Positions 8,811 through 19,149 of a stretch of 20,000 nt of DNA are shown here, in pieces. The number at the start of each line of letters is the position of its first letter. Within the stretch, counting starts at the first letter, position 1. Below the pieces are notes generated by a model. The model was not told the origin of the DNA and searched no databases. It saw only the letters and a program-made list of their open reading frames with translations. This DNA is from Neocallimastix lanati (nom. inval.) (lineage: Eukaryota > Neocallimastigomycota > Neocallimastigomycetes > Neocallimastigales > Neocallimastigaceae): the NCBI GenBank assembly GCA_016946835.1, contig JACVTC010000049.1:1002501-1022500 (forward strand). The letters are read 5' to 3'. The position numbers and the translations under genes are program-made.

Positions 8811-11800
8811 ATGGTAATGATTCATCATTTATTTCATCAAAGGAATTTTATTTTATATTTTCTAGTTCTATTGTGTCTTATGCCTGTTCAAATGTTTGTT
8901 CATTCTGAACCAGTAGAAATATCATCATTCAATACTAAGGTTTCATCACTTCTCTCCCAAAAGATCATTCGTAATAAAAGAATTATACCTGTAGGAAATG
9001 TTGTTTTCGATAAAAATAGCTATTATATCCTTCTTTATGTTGGAGGTATAATGGTCATGTACACCTGTTTAATGATATTCCCAACTTATTACAGAAAATC
9101 TTATCAATATCTAAAGGTAAATAATAACATAAGATATAACAATATTAATATAAATAATATAAACACATAATGAATTTTTGATATATATGTTGTTAAATTA
9201 TTTATATAAATATAGTTAATAAATATATGAATTTTAAGTCCTTTTATTATTATTATTATTTTATTTATTTTTATTTTTAATAAATATATGAATTTTAAAT
9301 CCTATTATTATTATTATTATTATTTTATTTATTTTTATTTTTATTTTTATGAATAAGTATTTATTTTAACTAACTTTTTTTTATTATTATTTTTTTTATT
9401 TTAAAATCTTCAATATAAAACATTATTAATTATATAATAAATCATTAAATGTACATTAATTGAAATAATACTTGCAATAATAATAAAAAGACTTTATTAA
9501 GACATTCAAAAATTCATTCTATTGGTATAGAAATTAAACATTTAGGTGATATAGCTATTGAATATATTAATTATTATATTGAAATAGCTTTAAATAGAAT
9601 ATATTACATGCTGATTTATGACATGTATATACCTTACTTACAGTTGATTTATAACATATATATACCTCTCTTACAGTCTCTTAAAAGCTTACTCCAAGTT
9701 TGTGGTGATAAAAATAGTTTATATTATTGGTTGATAAATAAGAGGGTTGTTCTATCTAGTGATGATGACTGGAGAATGGAGTATAATAATAGTTATGATC
9801 AATTTTCTAGACTTCGTGATTTAATTCCAAATTCATTTCCTAAGGGTAAAAAAGAAAGTAAAGAAGATAAAAGAAATTATTATTATAATCATAATTCTAA
9901 TCATAGTATTAAATTACATCATAGAGCTTCTTCAAATAACGCACATGCTAATACCATGGAATTACCATCTGTACTTCCAAGAAAAAGCAATATAGATGAT
10001 TTAAGCGTTGTTATGGATTGTGGTCCATATTCACCCAAGTATAGGTCTATGTCTCATTCTTCTTTATCTGATTCAACAAGCATTAATATTATGGAAGAAT
10101 CAATAGTATCATCATCCGTATCATCATCTTTAGTTACGCTTGACATAAATGATATCAATTCTTCTTATGAAAATACTTTTAATTATTATCATCATCAGCA
10201 TAACAATAATTATAGAATGAATGATCAATATTCCATGACGACGATGCCATCGTCAATTCTTGACGCTGGTCATGACATCAATTCATGGAGTATAAATAAT
10301 GAAGATCATAATAAAGAAAAGAAAATTATCATTACTTGTAGTAATAGTGGTGGTAGTCAAACTGAAAATTCTAAAAACAGTAAGAGATCAAATGAAAAGA
10401 TCAATGGAGATGATAATAGTAATGATCGAGAAGAGAATAATGATAGTAGTAATGATAATAGTAATAGTAATAGTAATAATAGTAATAGTAATAGTGGTAG
10501 TGGAAATGATGGTAATGGAAATAATGGTAATAACAACAATAACAATAACAATAACAACAACAATAACAATAATAATTCTAATACAGGAAAAGGAAAAAAT
10601 AAAAAACAGAAAAAGGCAGCTAAAAATGCAAATGTTAGTGGAACTACTGAGGAAGCTGAGGGAGAAGAAACGACAGTTCCTTCGAAGAAAAAAGCAGCTA
10701 AAGGTAAAAAAGAAGCCAAAGGAAAGAATAAAGTAGCTGTAGATACTGCAGATCAAAGTAAGAATAGCGGTGAAATCAAATCACCTCAAGCAGCTCAAAA
10801 GAAAAAGGCAGCAAAAGCAGCCAATGCAAAAAAGAAGGAAGCTAAGGTTGCAGAAGAAAGTGGTCTTTTAGTTACTGGCGAAATTACTTATGGTAAAGCA
10901 GGTTTACAAGATGAACCCATTCCAACCGATGAGGAAGCCTATAATGCACTCTTTTCCGAAAATGCAACTTATTGGACACCATTAGAAAGAACAGAACGTA
11001 TTAGAAATTCACCATTCTATGATCATAATCATCATATTGCAAAATATGGTAAGATAAAGTATAAACCAATGGTAGAATATGATGATATGGATATAAATGA
11101 AATGAATTCTGATATGGAAGGTGATGAAGTCAATGAAAAAGGTAAAGATAAAAAAGATAAAAAGAAGAAAAAGAAGGCTAATGCCAATACTAATGCTAAT
11201 GCTAATGGAGCTTCTACTTCAGATGATGTTGAAGGAAAGAAGGAGGTATCTGAAAAGAAAGGTAAGAAAAAGAAGGCGAATGCTAATAATCGAGAAGAGG
11301 AAGATATTTCTAATGAGGATCCAACTCCTAATGAAGAAAAAGTTTCAAAATCAAAAAAGAAGGGAAAAGCAGCCGCAATTACTGATTCAGCTAATGATTC
11401 TTCTATTGAATCAGGAAATGAAAAGAAATTGGAAGAAGGTAGTAATAAAAAGGCATCTAAAAAGAAAAAGTCTAAGACACCAAATGCAAATGCTAAAGCT
11501 AAAATGGAGGGATTAGAATCTTCTAGTGAAGTAGAAATACCACCTGTACCAGCTAAAGCAAAGAAAATAAAAAAGCCTAAGAAGACGGCAAAGAAAACAG
11601 AAGTTAGTGAAAGTGAAGATGAACCAGAAATAGTGAATTCTTCTATCGCTGTACCAATTTTATCTCCTTCAAATACTTCTACGACGAATGCAACTACTGT
11701 TACAACTGAAAGTCATCATCCTATGATGATGTATTCTTCAAGTGTACCTACCTTATCTATAAATCAAACGACCTATCAATCTAAAAATGATGATTTATTG

Positions 11801-13027
11801 ATTAGTAATAATAGTAACAATATCAACAATAATATCATCAACAACAACAATAACAGCAATAATAATTCAACTAATAGAGGCGCATTAATGTTTAATAAAG
11901 TATCTCAACCCTCACCACTTTCTTCAGTTTCTTATTTAAATTATTATGAAGATCAATCTATAGATAATAATAATAATAATAATAGTATTGGTAATAATAA
12001 TAAACCTACTATTAATCCTCTAAATGGATCAATGGCTCAATCTCCTATATTACCAATTCAAACACCAACCACTCCATTGTTTGGCCCTACCACTCCAAAG
12101 ATGGAAAGTTCAACAATTTATTCCTTTACTAATGGCCCCTCTTTAACAATATCTACTGCTCCATCATCAATAGAAAATAATAACAATAGTATTAATAATA
12201 GTAATAGTGGTAATCCAGTTCAAGAAGAAACCATTATTGATTTATTCAATAGAACTAATAAAAGTTTCCGTCGTCCAAGATCAATTTCATTAAATTCTCA
12301 TTTTCAACCTAGTAATGATTTTCGTTCTAATCTTTCCCCTCTTTTAATGAGTACATTAAAAAATTCATCTGCATTAAAATTAGATCCATCCCCTGTATTT
12401 CCAACAGAACAATATAACAATATTAAATTAAATGGTATGAATACTACAGGTAATGGTAGTATTGGTAGTAATGTAAGTGGTAATGTTGGTAGTCATACCA
12501 TACCATTCCAAAATTCATTAAATGATCATCCTGATTCCCATCTTTATAATTCTAATAATTTGAGTACCAGTTATATTCCACCTATGCATAGTAAAGGAAT
12601 GGAAAATAATAAAGAAACGATACCAGCTCAAACTTTATCACCAATTAAAAGTGGATTTAATGATTTTACTAATAATAAGATGGATAATGAAACTTCACCA
12701 TTTTCTTTAACAAGTCCTATTATTAAAAAACCAACTGAAAATGTTATTCAGAGGTATAGAAGAGCGAGAACACTCTCATCTCCAGCAGTACCTCCATCAA
12801 TTGATAAAAAGAATCATTTCTATTCTCCATTTATGACTGGTCTCGACATTAAATATGATTTTTATATTCCAAAATCAAATGCTGTTTCACCATTATCTTC
12901 TTCCTTTACAGCAGGTGATTCAAGATCTTTTGAAATGACTAATAATACTAATAGAGGAGAAGAAATGACACGTCGTCGTAGTCAAAGTATTAATGAACGA
13001 AATCGACCAAATATTAATGAATTTTAG
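8811..13027 (+). CDS. Membrane-anchored Asn/Lys-rich protein of unknown function, two exons
   Basis: I read one gene: exon 1 at 8811-9116 and exon 2 at 9491-13027, giving about 1280 aa. Exon 1 ends AAG|GTAAAT after 102 whole codons; exon 2 starts after AAAAAG|ACT in the same phase. The start ATG has A at -3 and G at +4. Residues 13-30 are a hydrophobic signal sequence or anchor and 71-91 a likely transmembrane helix. Residue 142 onward is mostly disordered: Ser/Asn-rich, then 16 consecutive Asn at 449-464, then Lys/Ala-rich stretches with KKKAA and NANAN runs to about 820, then Ser/Pro/Asn-rich. An ordered-looking block (about 560-637, with FSENATYWTPLERTERIR) interrupts the Lys-rich part. 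Near the C terminus are three basophilic motifs, RRPRSIS, RRARTLSS and RRRSQS. I do not recognise the family. The joining of the exons is inferred; the two parts could be separate genes. Confidence 0.7.
9117..9490 (+). other. Intron 1 of the 8811 gene
   Basis: Donor GTAAAT follows AAG. The ORF of exon 1 continues only 18 codons of Asn/Ile-rich reading into it before a stop. A branch-point-like CTAAC at about 9369-9373 is followed by a T-rich tract, and the first AG after it is at 9489-9490. The acceptor AATAAAAAG|A matches that of the Derlin-like gene. The intron is 374 nt. Two further acceptors, CTTACAG ending at 9643 and at 9676, would also keep the frame. Confidence 0.6.
9612..9676 (+). 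repeat. 33-bp in-frame tandem duplication, each copy ending CTTACAG
   Basis: TGATTTATGACATGTATATACC with TTACTTACAG (ending 9643) is followed at once by TTGATTTATAACATATATAT with ACCTCTCTTACAG (ending 9676). Translated in the gene's frame these are LIYDMYIPYLQ and LIYNIYIPLLQ. Each copy ends in a pyrimidine-rich stretch plus CAG, the form of a 3' splice site. Confidence 0.8.
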
Positions 13028-13959
13028 AAGTAAAAAAAAAAAAAAAAAAAAATAAAAAAATAAAAAAATAAAATTTTTTTATTTTATTTATTTTATTTTA
13101 TATATATATTTTTTTTTTGCTTATTTTTATTTTTTTTTTTTTTTAATTAATTTTTAGTTTAATTAAAAAAAGATAAAGAAAAAATAGAAATAAAAATAAG
13201 AAAAAGAAAAAAAAAAATAAATAAATAAAAGATATAATAAAGAAAAAAAGATGTATTTTTTTTTTATAAAAAAATATTAAAAAAAAAAAAAATCTATATA
13301 TATATATATTTATTATATAAATACTAATACTAATTAATATTTGAAATAGAATAAATAAATATAATAATAAAAATTTTTAAAATAAATACAAAAAAAAATT
13401 ATAAATATATATATATAATATATATATAAAATTTAATAAAAAATAAAGTATAATAAGTATAATAAAGAAAAAAAAAAATTTTTTTTTTTTTTATTAAAAT
13501 AATATTTATAAATTTATTGGGATAAGGATAATAAAGAAAGAAATAGAAGGAGAAAAAGAGAGGAAGAGAGAGAAAATAATTGAGGTATTTTTTTTTTTTT
13601 TTTTTTTTTTTTATAAATGAATGAATAAATAAATAGATAAAAAAAAATAAATAAAATAAAAGAGAAAGAAAGGAAAGGAGAGATAGGAGAAAAATAAATG
13701 AATAAATGAATAAATGAATGAATAAAAAAAAAATAAATGAATGAATGAATGAATGAATATATATTATTATAAATATATATTATTATAAATATATATTATT
13801 ATAATTATTATTGATTGTTTATTTTTTATATATTATCTATTTTTTTCATTATATAATATATAAATAGTTTTTTTTTTTTTTTTCGTTTCGTTTCTTTTCT
13901 ATTTTGTAATTCATCATCATCATTCCTATAAATAAGCGAAATGAAAAGACTTTTATTTC
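13028..13959. other. Convergent intergenic region, AT-rich
   Basis: It lies between the 3' ends of the 8811 gene (+) and the Derlin-like gene (-). It contains poly-A at about 13033-13051, poly-T tracts, a purine-only patch at about 13530-13580 (GAAAGAAATAGAAGGAG and similar), GAAT repeats at about 13692-13758, three copies of ATATATTATTATAA at 13757-13803, and a GTTTC repeat near 13884. It presumably holds both 3' UTRs. Poly-A signals cannot be singled out in such composition. Confidence 0.75.
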
Positions 13960-14094
<135 letters not shown>

Positions 14095-14440
14095 ATAAAA
14101 TAAAATTATTTTTAATACATATATATATATATAAAATAATTTTTTAATTTTTCAATTTTTTTTTTTTTTAAATTTTTTAATTTTTATTATTTTTATTATT
14201 ATTATTATTTTTATAATAGATATGTTACTTATAATACTTGTTCACTATGGTGTAAACTATTATTATTTATTATTATTATTACTATTTTTTTTTTCTTTTA
14301 AATTTTACTACTTATTTATTTATTTTATTTTTTTTTTTTGTCAATTTTTTTTTACTTCCTATTTTTTTTTTTATATTTTATTTAAATTTAAATTTAAATA
14401 TTTTAAATTTTTTTTTTTTTTTTATTCTTTTTTTTTTATT
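14095..14440. other. T-rich DNA beyond the Derlin-like stop codon
   Basis: Poly-T and TTTA-rich sequence just downstream (minus-strand sense) of the Derlin-like stop codon, so probably its 3' UTR in part. The plus-strand open frame at 14222-14548 is a Phe/Tyr/Leu-only translation of T-rich DNA and then antisense of the gene. Confidence 0.7.
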
Positions 14441-16328
14441 TTAATTCTTTTTTTTATCATCATCAGAAGTGGAAATTTCTGTCTTAATGACATCATTATT
14501 CATTGTGGAGGAGGAGGCGGCAAGACCTGGATTGGTTTCATTTTGTAATTTAATTAATCTTTCTTTAATATTTTCAGCAAGATTAAGAATTTCTCCTGGC
14601 TCTTTCATCACAACACGCTTAACCTCTTCAATATAGATGTTATAACGGGCAAGCGTATTTTCTATTTCGGTAATGACAACATTTAAGGCTGGAATCTTTT
14701 TCATGGTCTTGATGAGAAGATGACGTAATTCCCAGAAGTCACTTGAGGTTCTACTCAAGTATTGAGTGACCTTTTCACCATCACTTCTTCTGATATCCAT
14801 GTAGCTAGCCATGATACCACCAACAATTAAACCCTTTAAAATGGTATAGACACTGGAACCACTGGTGAAACCAACAAAGATAGGCATAAAGAATGGTGGA
14901 ACAGTGAACATACCCATAAATTGAGAGTTGGATTCATCTTCAATTAAAGTATACATAAAGGTAAGGGCAACTTCAAGAGAGCCTAAGATGGAGTATGGCT
15001 TTGATTTACGTGTGAAAATACCTAAACCACTAGTAATATAATCACTAGCAATAATTAAACCAACCATTTGGGCATTCATACGTAAATATTTGTTGTCGGT
15101 AAGAAGCCATTCAGAATTTGATTTAACAGTACCATCTTCCTTTAATCTTTGAACCCCTTGAATATATACCTTCTTATTTCTGATGGTATCCCCCTTACCA
15201 TTAATATACTTTTCTAATTTACCACCATAGGTCACTAAATTATAGATACGACGACCAACTTCGTATAAGGTTTGACCGAGAACGAAATTATTAGTGACAG
15301 CTCTATGAAGTTGGAAACGTGGGAAGAAGGTTTTACTGGAATGATAAAGAAGTTTATCACAATCAATAACACCGAAAGTTTTTAATAAATAGATAGTAGT
15401 GCCGGTAGCGACATGAATCGTAGTGATGGGTGAAGATGCAGCGAATGTATAGAATTGGTCTTGGAATGGTTCATACCATTCCTTTTCCTTACCACCAACA
15501 AGATCTTTCTTTGTATTTTTATTCTTTTGTTTATCTTCATTATAGTAGAGTCCTTCACTATCGAGATGACTTAAAGGAACAACTAATGATAAACCTAAGC
15601 CAGAAATATTTTTTTCTAATTCCAATCTTCTATACATTTTTTCGAGACATTGATTGTTTGGAGTGAAATCTTTTTATTTAAATAAGTATATAATATATAT
15701 ATTTATAATAATTTTACATATAAACATATTTCATAATATTATATAAATATATATAATATATATATTTATATATTAATAATGTTTACAAATAATTATCGAT
15801 AATAGTTGTAAATATAAATATACATTAATTTTATATATATTTTAATAAACCAATAGAGTTCAATTGTATTATATAATTTTATTATTAATAATATTATTTT
15901 ATATTATATTATATTATATTTTATTTTATTATTTTTTTGTTTTGTTTTTGTTTGAAATATTCATTATTTTTTTATTAAAGAATATTGAAAATTAAACATG
16001 TTAAGATAGTCATTAATTATAGTTGTAAATATAAATATATATATTATATATAGTTTTATAAATTTAATAATTCAAGAGTTTTATAATATTATAAAGATAT
16101 TAAATATTTAATAATATGTTTAAAATATATAAATTATATATAAAAATGATTTAGGAATTAATAATTATATAGTATATTAGTTGAAATTTAATTATTATTA
16201 AAAATATAACTATAATAATAATAATAATAATAAAAAGTATATATAAACTTACCAATGTATTCCTTTTCCATTTCATAACTTGGGGTTTGAACTTTAACAT
16301 CAGTTAAAATATCTTGTATTAAAACCAT
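14441..16328 (-). CDS. Derlin-like (rhomboid pseudoprotease) ER membrane protein, divergent, two exons
   Basis: Exon 1 is 16328-16253 (25 codons plus one base) and exon 2 is 15669-14441. The donor G|GTAAGT and acceptor AAAAAG|AT join in phase 1 and create an Asp codon, giving 434 aa. Derlins are inactive rhomboid-fold proteins that help extract misfolded proteins from the ER for degradation. The signs are a PITTIH segment before the first helix, FPRFQLHRAVTNNFVLG at 141-157 (compare the family's FQLWR-T-F-FG), YGGKLE at 173-178, about six hydrophobic segments (109-126, 149-171, 224-244, 250-268, 279-298 and 301-317), and a GLIVG GxxxG motif at 305-309. Oddities: His replaces the family Trp in WR; about 100 N-terminal residues precede the first helix; there is a long loop after helix 2; and a charged helical tail of about 115 residues has no evident p97-binding SHP box. 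The family call rests on motif memory, not a search. Confidence 0.72.
15670..16252 (-). other. Intron 1 of the Derlin-like gene
   Basis: The donor on the minus strand is GTAAGT (16252 downward) and the acceptor is AAATAAAAAG (ending 15670). The intron is 583 nt and almost pure A/T, with stops in all frames. It contains two copies of ATAGTTGTAAATATAAATAT (near 15801 and 16019). Confidence 0.75.
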
Positions 16329-16370
16329 TTTGGAAATTTAAAATATTTAAAATTATATTAACAAATAAAA

Positions 16371-16380
16371 GGGAGGGGAT
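16371..16380 (-). promoter_or_regulatory. G/C island upstream of the Derlin-like start
   Basis: GGGAGGGGAT on the plus strand (ATCCCCTCCC in the gene's sense) lies about 43 bases upstream of the ATG and is the only G/C cluster in several hundred bases. It contains CCCCT, the core of the yeast stress-response element. Whether it is a transcription-factor site or part of the 5' UTR is not known; the functional reading is inference. Confidence 0.25.
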
Positions 16381-17550
16381 AGTATAAATATTACAATAAT
16401 CAATTGATTTCAAAATAAATAAATAAATATTATATATATTGCTTTGTATTTAATCTCTGTACAAATACATATATTTTTTTTATTGTATAAAAAAAAAATA
16501 AGATTATATAGTATATATATAAATTCTTATTCTTTATTTAAATAATAAAAAATAGATAAAATAGAAATAAAATATATATATATTTTTTTTCTTTTCTTTT
16601 CCTGAATATATATTATTATTATTTTTTTATTTTCTAATTAATTTATCAATATTTGAATAGTCTTTAATTATGAAAATAAAAAATAATAATAATTATTTTT
16701 CTTTAATGTTACAAAAGAAAAGAAAAAAAAAAAAAAAGAATATGAATTTATATTAATTCTTTAAAGTTTTCTTTTTTTTTTTTTTTTTTTTTTTTGATTC
16801 CAATATATTATATATATATATTCAAAATAACATATTAATTTTTTTTATTTTATATTTTTTATTTTTTCGATGCTTTTTTTCTTTTATTATTTTATTTTTT
16901 TTTTTATATAACTTTTATTTTTTATTTTATTTTTTTTTTTTTACTACTAAAAATTTAGTTTTTTTTGGGCTAATAAAAAAAATTTTTTTTGTATTCTTTT
17001 TCTATAATTTTTTTTTTATTTTTTTTTTTTAATTTCTTAATATCTATTTTACTTATTTTTACATATTTTACATATTTATTAGAATTAATTATACTATATA
17101 TTGTTATTATATTAACATTAATTTATTAATTTATTATATTTTAGTAAATCAATATAATTTAATTAAATTTAAATATATACTCAATATATATTGGATTTTA
17201 ATTAATTTAAACGAATATTTATTTATATTATATATAAAAATAAATTTATTTCTATATTTAAAATATTACATGTGATATTATTTATTTATGTTAATAAACA
17301 TTAATTTATGTATAAGATGGATCAACTTTTTTTTTTTTTTTTTTTTTTAAAAAAAAAACATTAAAGAATTACTTTAAAAATTAGAAATATGATAATACAT
17401 TTGATTTTGAATACTATTTTATAAAAATTATAAGTAAAGATGATAATAATAATAATAATAAAGGAAAAAAACAACACTAATAATGAATAGAATTTATAAA
17501 AAAAAAATTATATCATAAATAGCAATAGTAAAATAGAAGAAAATAAAAAG
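16381..17550. other. AT-rich non-coding DNA
   Basis: Upstream of the Derlin-like gene. It holds many poly-T tracts (about 16769-16796 and 17326-17348), TA runs and a short AAT array at about 17442-17461. No gene was seen on either strand. Confidence 0.75.
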
Positions 17551-18000
17551 GTCGACTTTTATATTAGCAATAGAAGAGTATTTAAAATACTTATATATTT
17601 TAGGAGTACTGAAAAATATGAAATAGAACAAAAAAAAAAATAAAAACTTTGAAAATTTTTGCTGATGTTGACTATGCTAGAGATAAGACGGCAAGAAAAT
17701 CAGTATCTGATTTTTTCATAATTATGATTATAAGTGATTTGCCAATCATTTGATATTCAAAATTATAATAATTCGTTGTAACTCCAACAGCAGAGTTAGA
17801 ATACTAAAGTATTAAGGATATTATTAAAACATAGTCTATGCTAATATGAATATTTTTAAATAAACTAAATATTAATATGGATTATGTAACAATGTATATT
17901 GATAATAAAGCAATTGTATAATATAATTAGAGATAATCTATAATAGAGTTATCAACATTAAATGTTGAAGATTTTGAGGTCCATCTTCGAAATTTATGAA
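17551..18000 (+). pseudogene. Decayed Ty1/copia-type retrotransposon RNase H fragment
   Basis: Starting at 17575, RVFKILIYFRSTEKYEI resembles the family's KRILRYLKGTxxYG. After a frameshift at a poly-A run, the frame from 17661 reads ADVDYARDKTARKS, then YSKL (17754), TPTAELEY (17781) and VTMYIDNKAIV (17886). These are the RNase H signatures of copia elements (ADxDYAGDKxTRKS, W-SKLQ, STAEAEY, YxDNxxAI) in the right order and spacing, with the acidic catalytic residues D, E and D still visible. A last piece, NVEDFEVHLRNL (about 17962), fits the KHIDxxxHxxR tail. In-frame stops (17751, 17766, 17769, 17805 and 17919) show it is dead. The rest of the polyprotein and the LTRs are not seen, and a poly-T tract follows directly. 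Confidence 0.75.
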
Positions 18001-18002
18001 GT

Positions 18003-18003
<1 letters not shown>

Positions 18004-18036
<33 letters not shown>

Positions 18037-18136
18037 TTGTTGTTGTTGTTGTTGTGTTTTGTTTTAATTTACTAATATAAATTTTCAAATACAATGGCAC
18101 TTATTTATATAAAAAATATAGTATACTATTTTTTTT

Positions 18137-18185
<49 letters not shown>

Positions 18186-18245
18186 AACAATTAATATTTA
18201 TATAAAGGTTATTAAATTTTTAATTCTTTCTTTTATTCTTAATTT

Positions 18246-18285
<40 letters not shown>
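18004..18285. repeat. Long poly-T tracts and an opposing poly-A tract
   Basis: A T tract at about 18004-18035 runs into a GTT repeat (to about 18053). Then comes about T43 at 18139-18181, a 69-base spacer, and about A35 at 18251-18285. The last two form an inverted homopolymer pair able to pair as a hairpin. Exact lengths may be affected by sequencing slippage. Confidence 0.85.
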
Positions 18286-18287
<2 letters not shown>

Positions 18288-18316
18288 ATAAATATATATA
18301 TTAATATATACATATA

Positions 18317-18356
<40 letters not shown>

Positions 18357-19149
18357 CTATCTTTTAATTATGGTATGAAATGTATGAATAAAAAGATTAT
18401 GAACTTTCAAGTATTTAAGTATTCACATTATTAAATATTTTCAATCAAGAAAGCTAAAATGGTTGAAAAAGTTTCTATATTATTTTATAATGTTATATAA
18501 ACTTATATATTATATGAAGAAATTAAAATAATAATAATAAGAAACATTTTACTCTTAATTAGATATATAATTTTTCTTATAATTATTTTTTTTTGTAATT
18601 ATTATTATTTTTTTTTAATTTTAAATATTTTAAATTTTTTTTTTGTATTTTTAGTATTTCGAAAAATTATGATAAAATTTATATGATGATTGATTGGTTT
18701 ATAATACTTTTATTTATTACATTATATTTATTTATTTTTTAATTAATTAATTTTTTTTTATTATTTATTTATTCCTTTATTTCCTCATTTTAAACTTTAT
18801 AAAAATTATAAAAATAAATTTAATATAATATTTAACCAACTTTTTGAATTTTATAATATTTTCTTTTATCTATTTTTTTTTTTTTTTTTTTAATATTTAA
18901 TTTTGATTCATTTAAAGAATTAAAGAAAATTACTATCTTTATTTACCTAAAAATATCATTTTTGGTATTATTATAATATAAATATTGTAATTTTATATAA
19001 AATAAATAAAATAATATTTTAAAATTTTTATATAATAAAATAAAAACAATAACAATAATAATAAATACACTGCCACCAACAATAATAATAAATATTTAAA
19101 TCATTAATCAGTTTATTAAATAGTTTATTAGTTAAAATAATAATATTCA
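18286..19149. other. AT-rich upstream region of the 19150 gene
   Basis: Non-coding A/T DNA with TA and AAT arrays (about 18294-18355), poly-T at about 18867-18890, and no open frame of note. CACTGCCACCAAC at 19069-19081 is the only GC-richer patch, about 70 bases before the start codon, and may lie in the promoter or 5' UTR. Confidence 0.7.

Noticed and set aside
9464-9607. Treating the ATG at 9608 as the true start of the long protein
   Set aside because: The frame is open 144 bases upstream, the ATG lies just before a splice-acceptor-like duplication, and an in-phase intron from 9116 explains the upstream coding exon better.
10299-10756. Overlapping open frames on both strands through the poly-Asn and Lys-rich region
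   Set aside because: They translate to Ile/Val/Leu or Leu/Ser runs and are frame shadows of AAT/AAC and AAA repeats inside the real coding exon.
11121-11516. Plus-strand Lys/Met/Leu-rich frame
   Set aside because: It is an alternate frame of the Lys/Asn-rich exon, with no start context or composition of its own.
14222-14548. Plus-strand 108-codon frame
   Set aside because: It is Phe/Tyr/Leu-only translation of T-rich 3' flank, continuing into the antisense of the Derlin-like exon.
15430-15666. Plus-strand 78-codon frame
   Set aside because: It is antisense to the Derlin-like exon and its acceptor, with no independent support.
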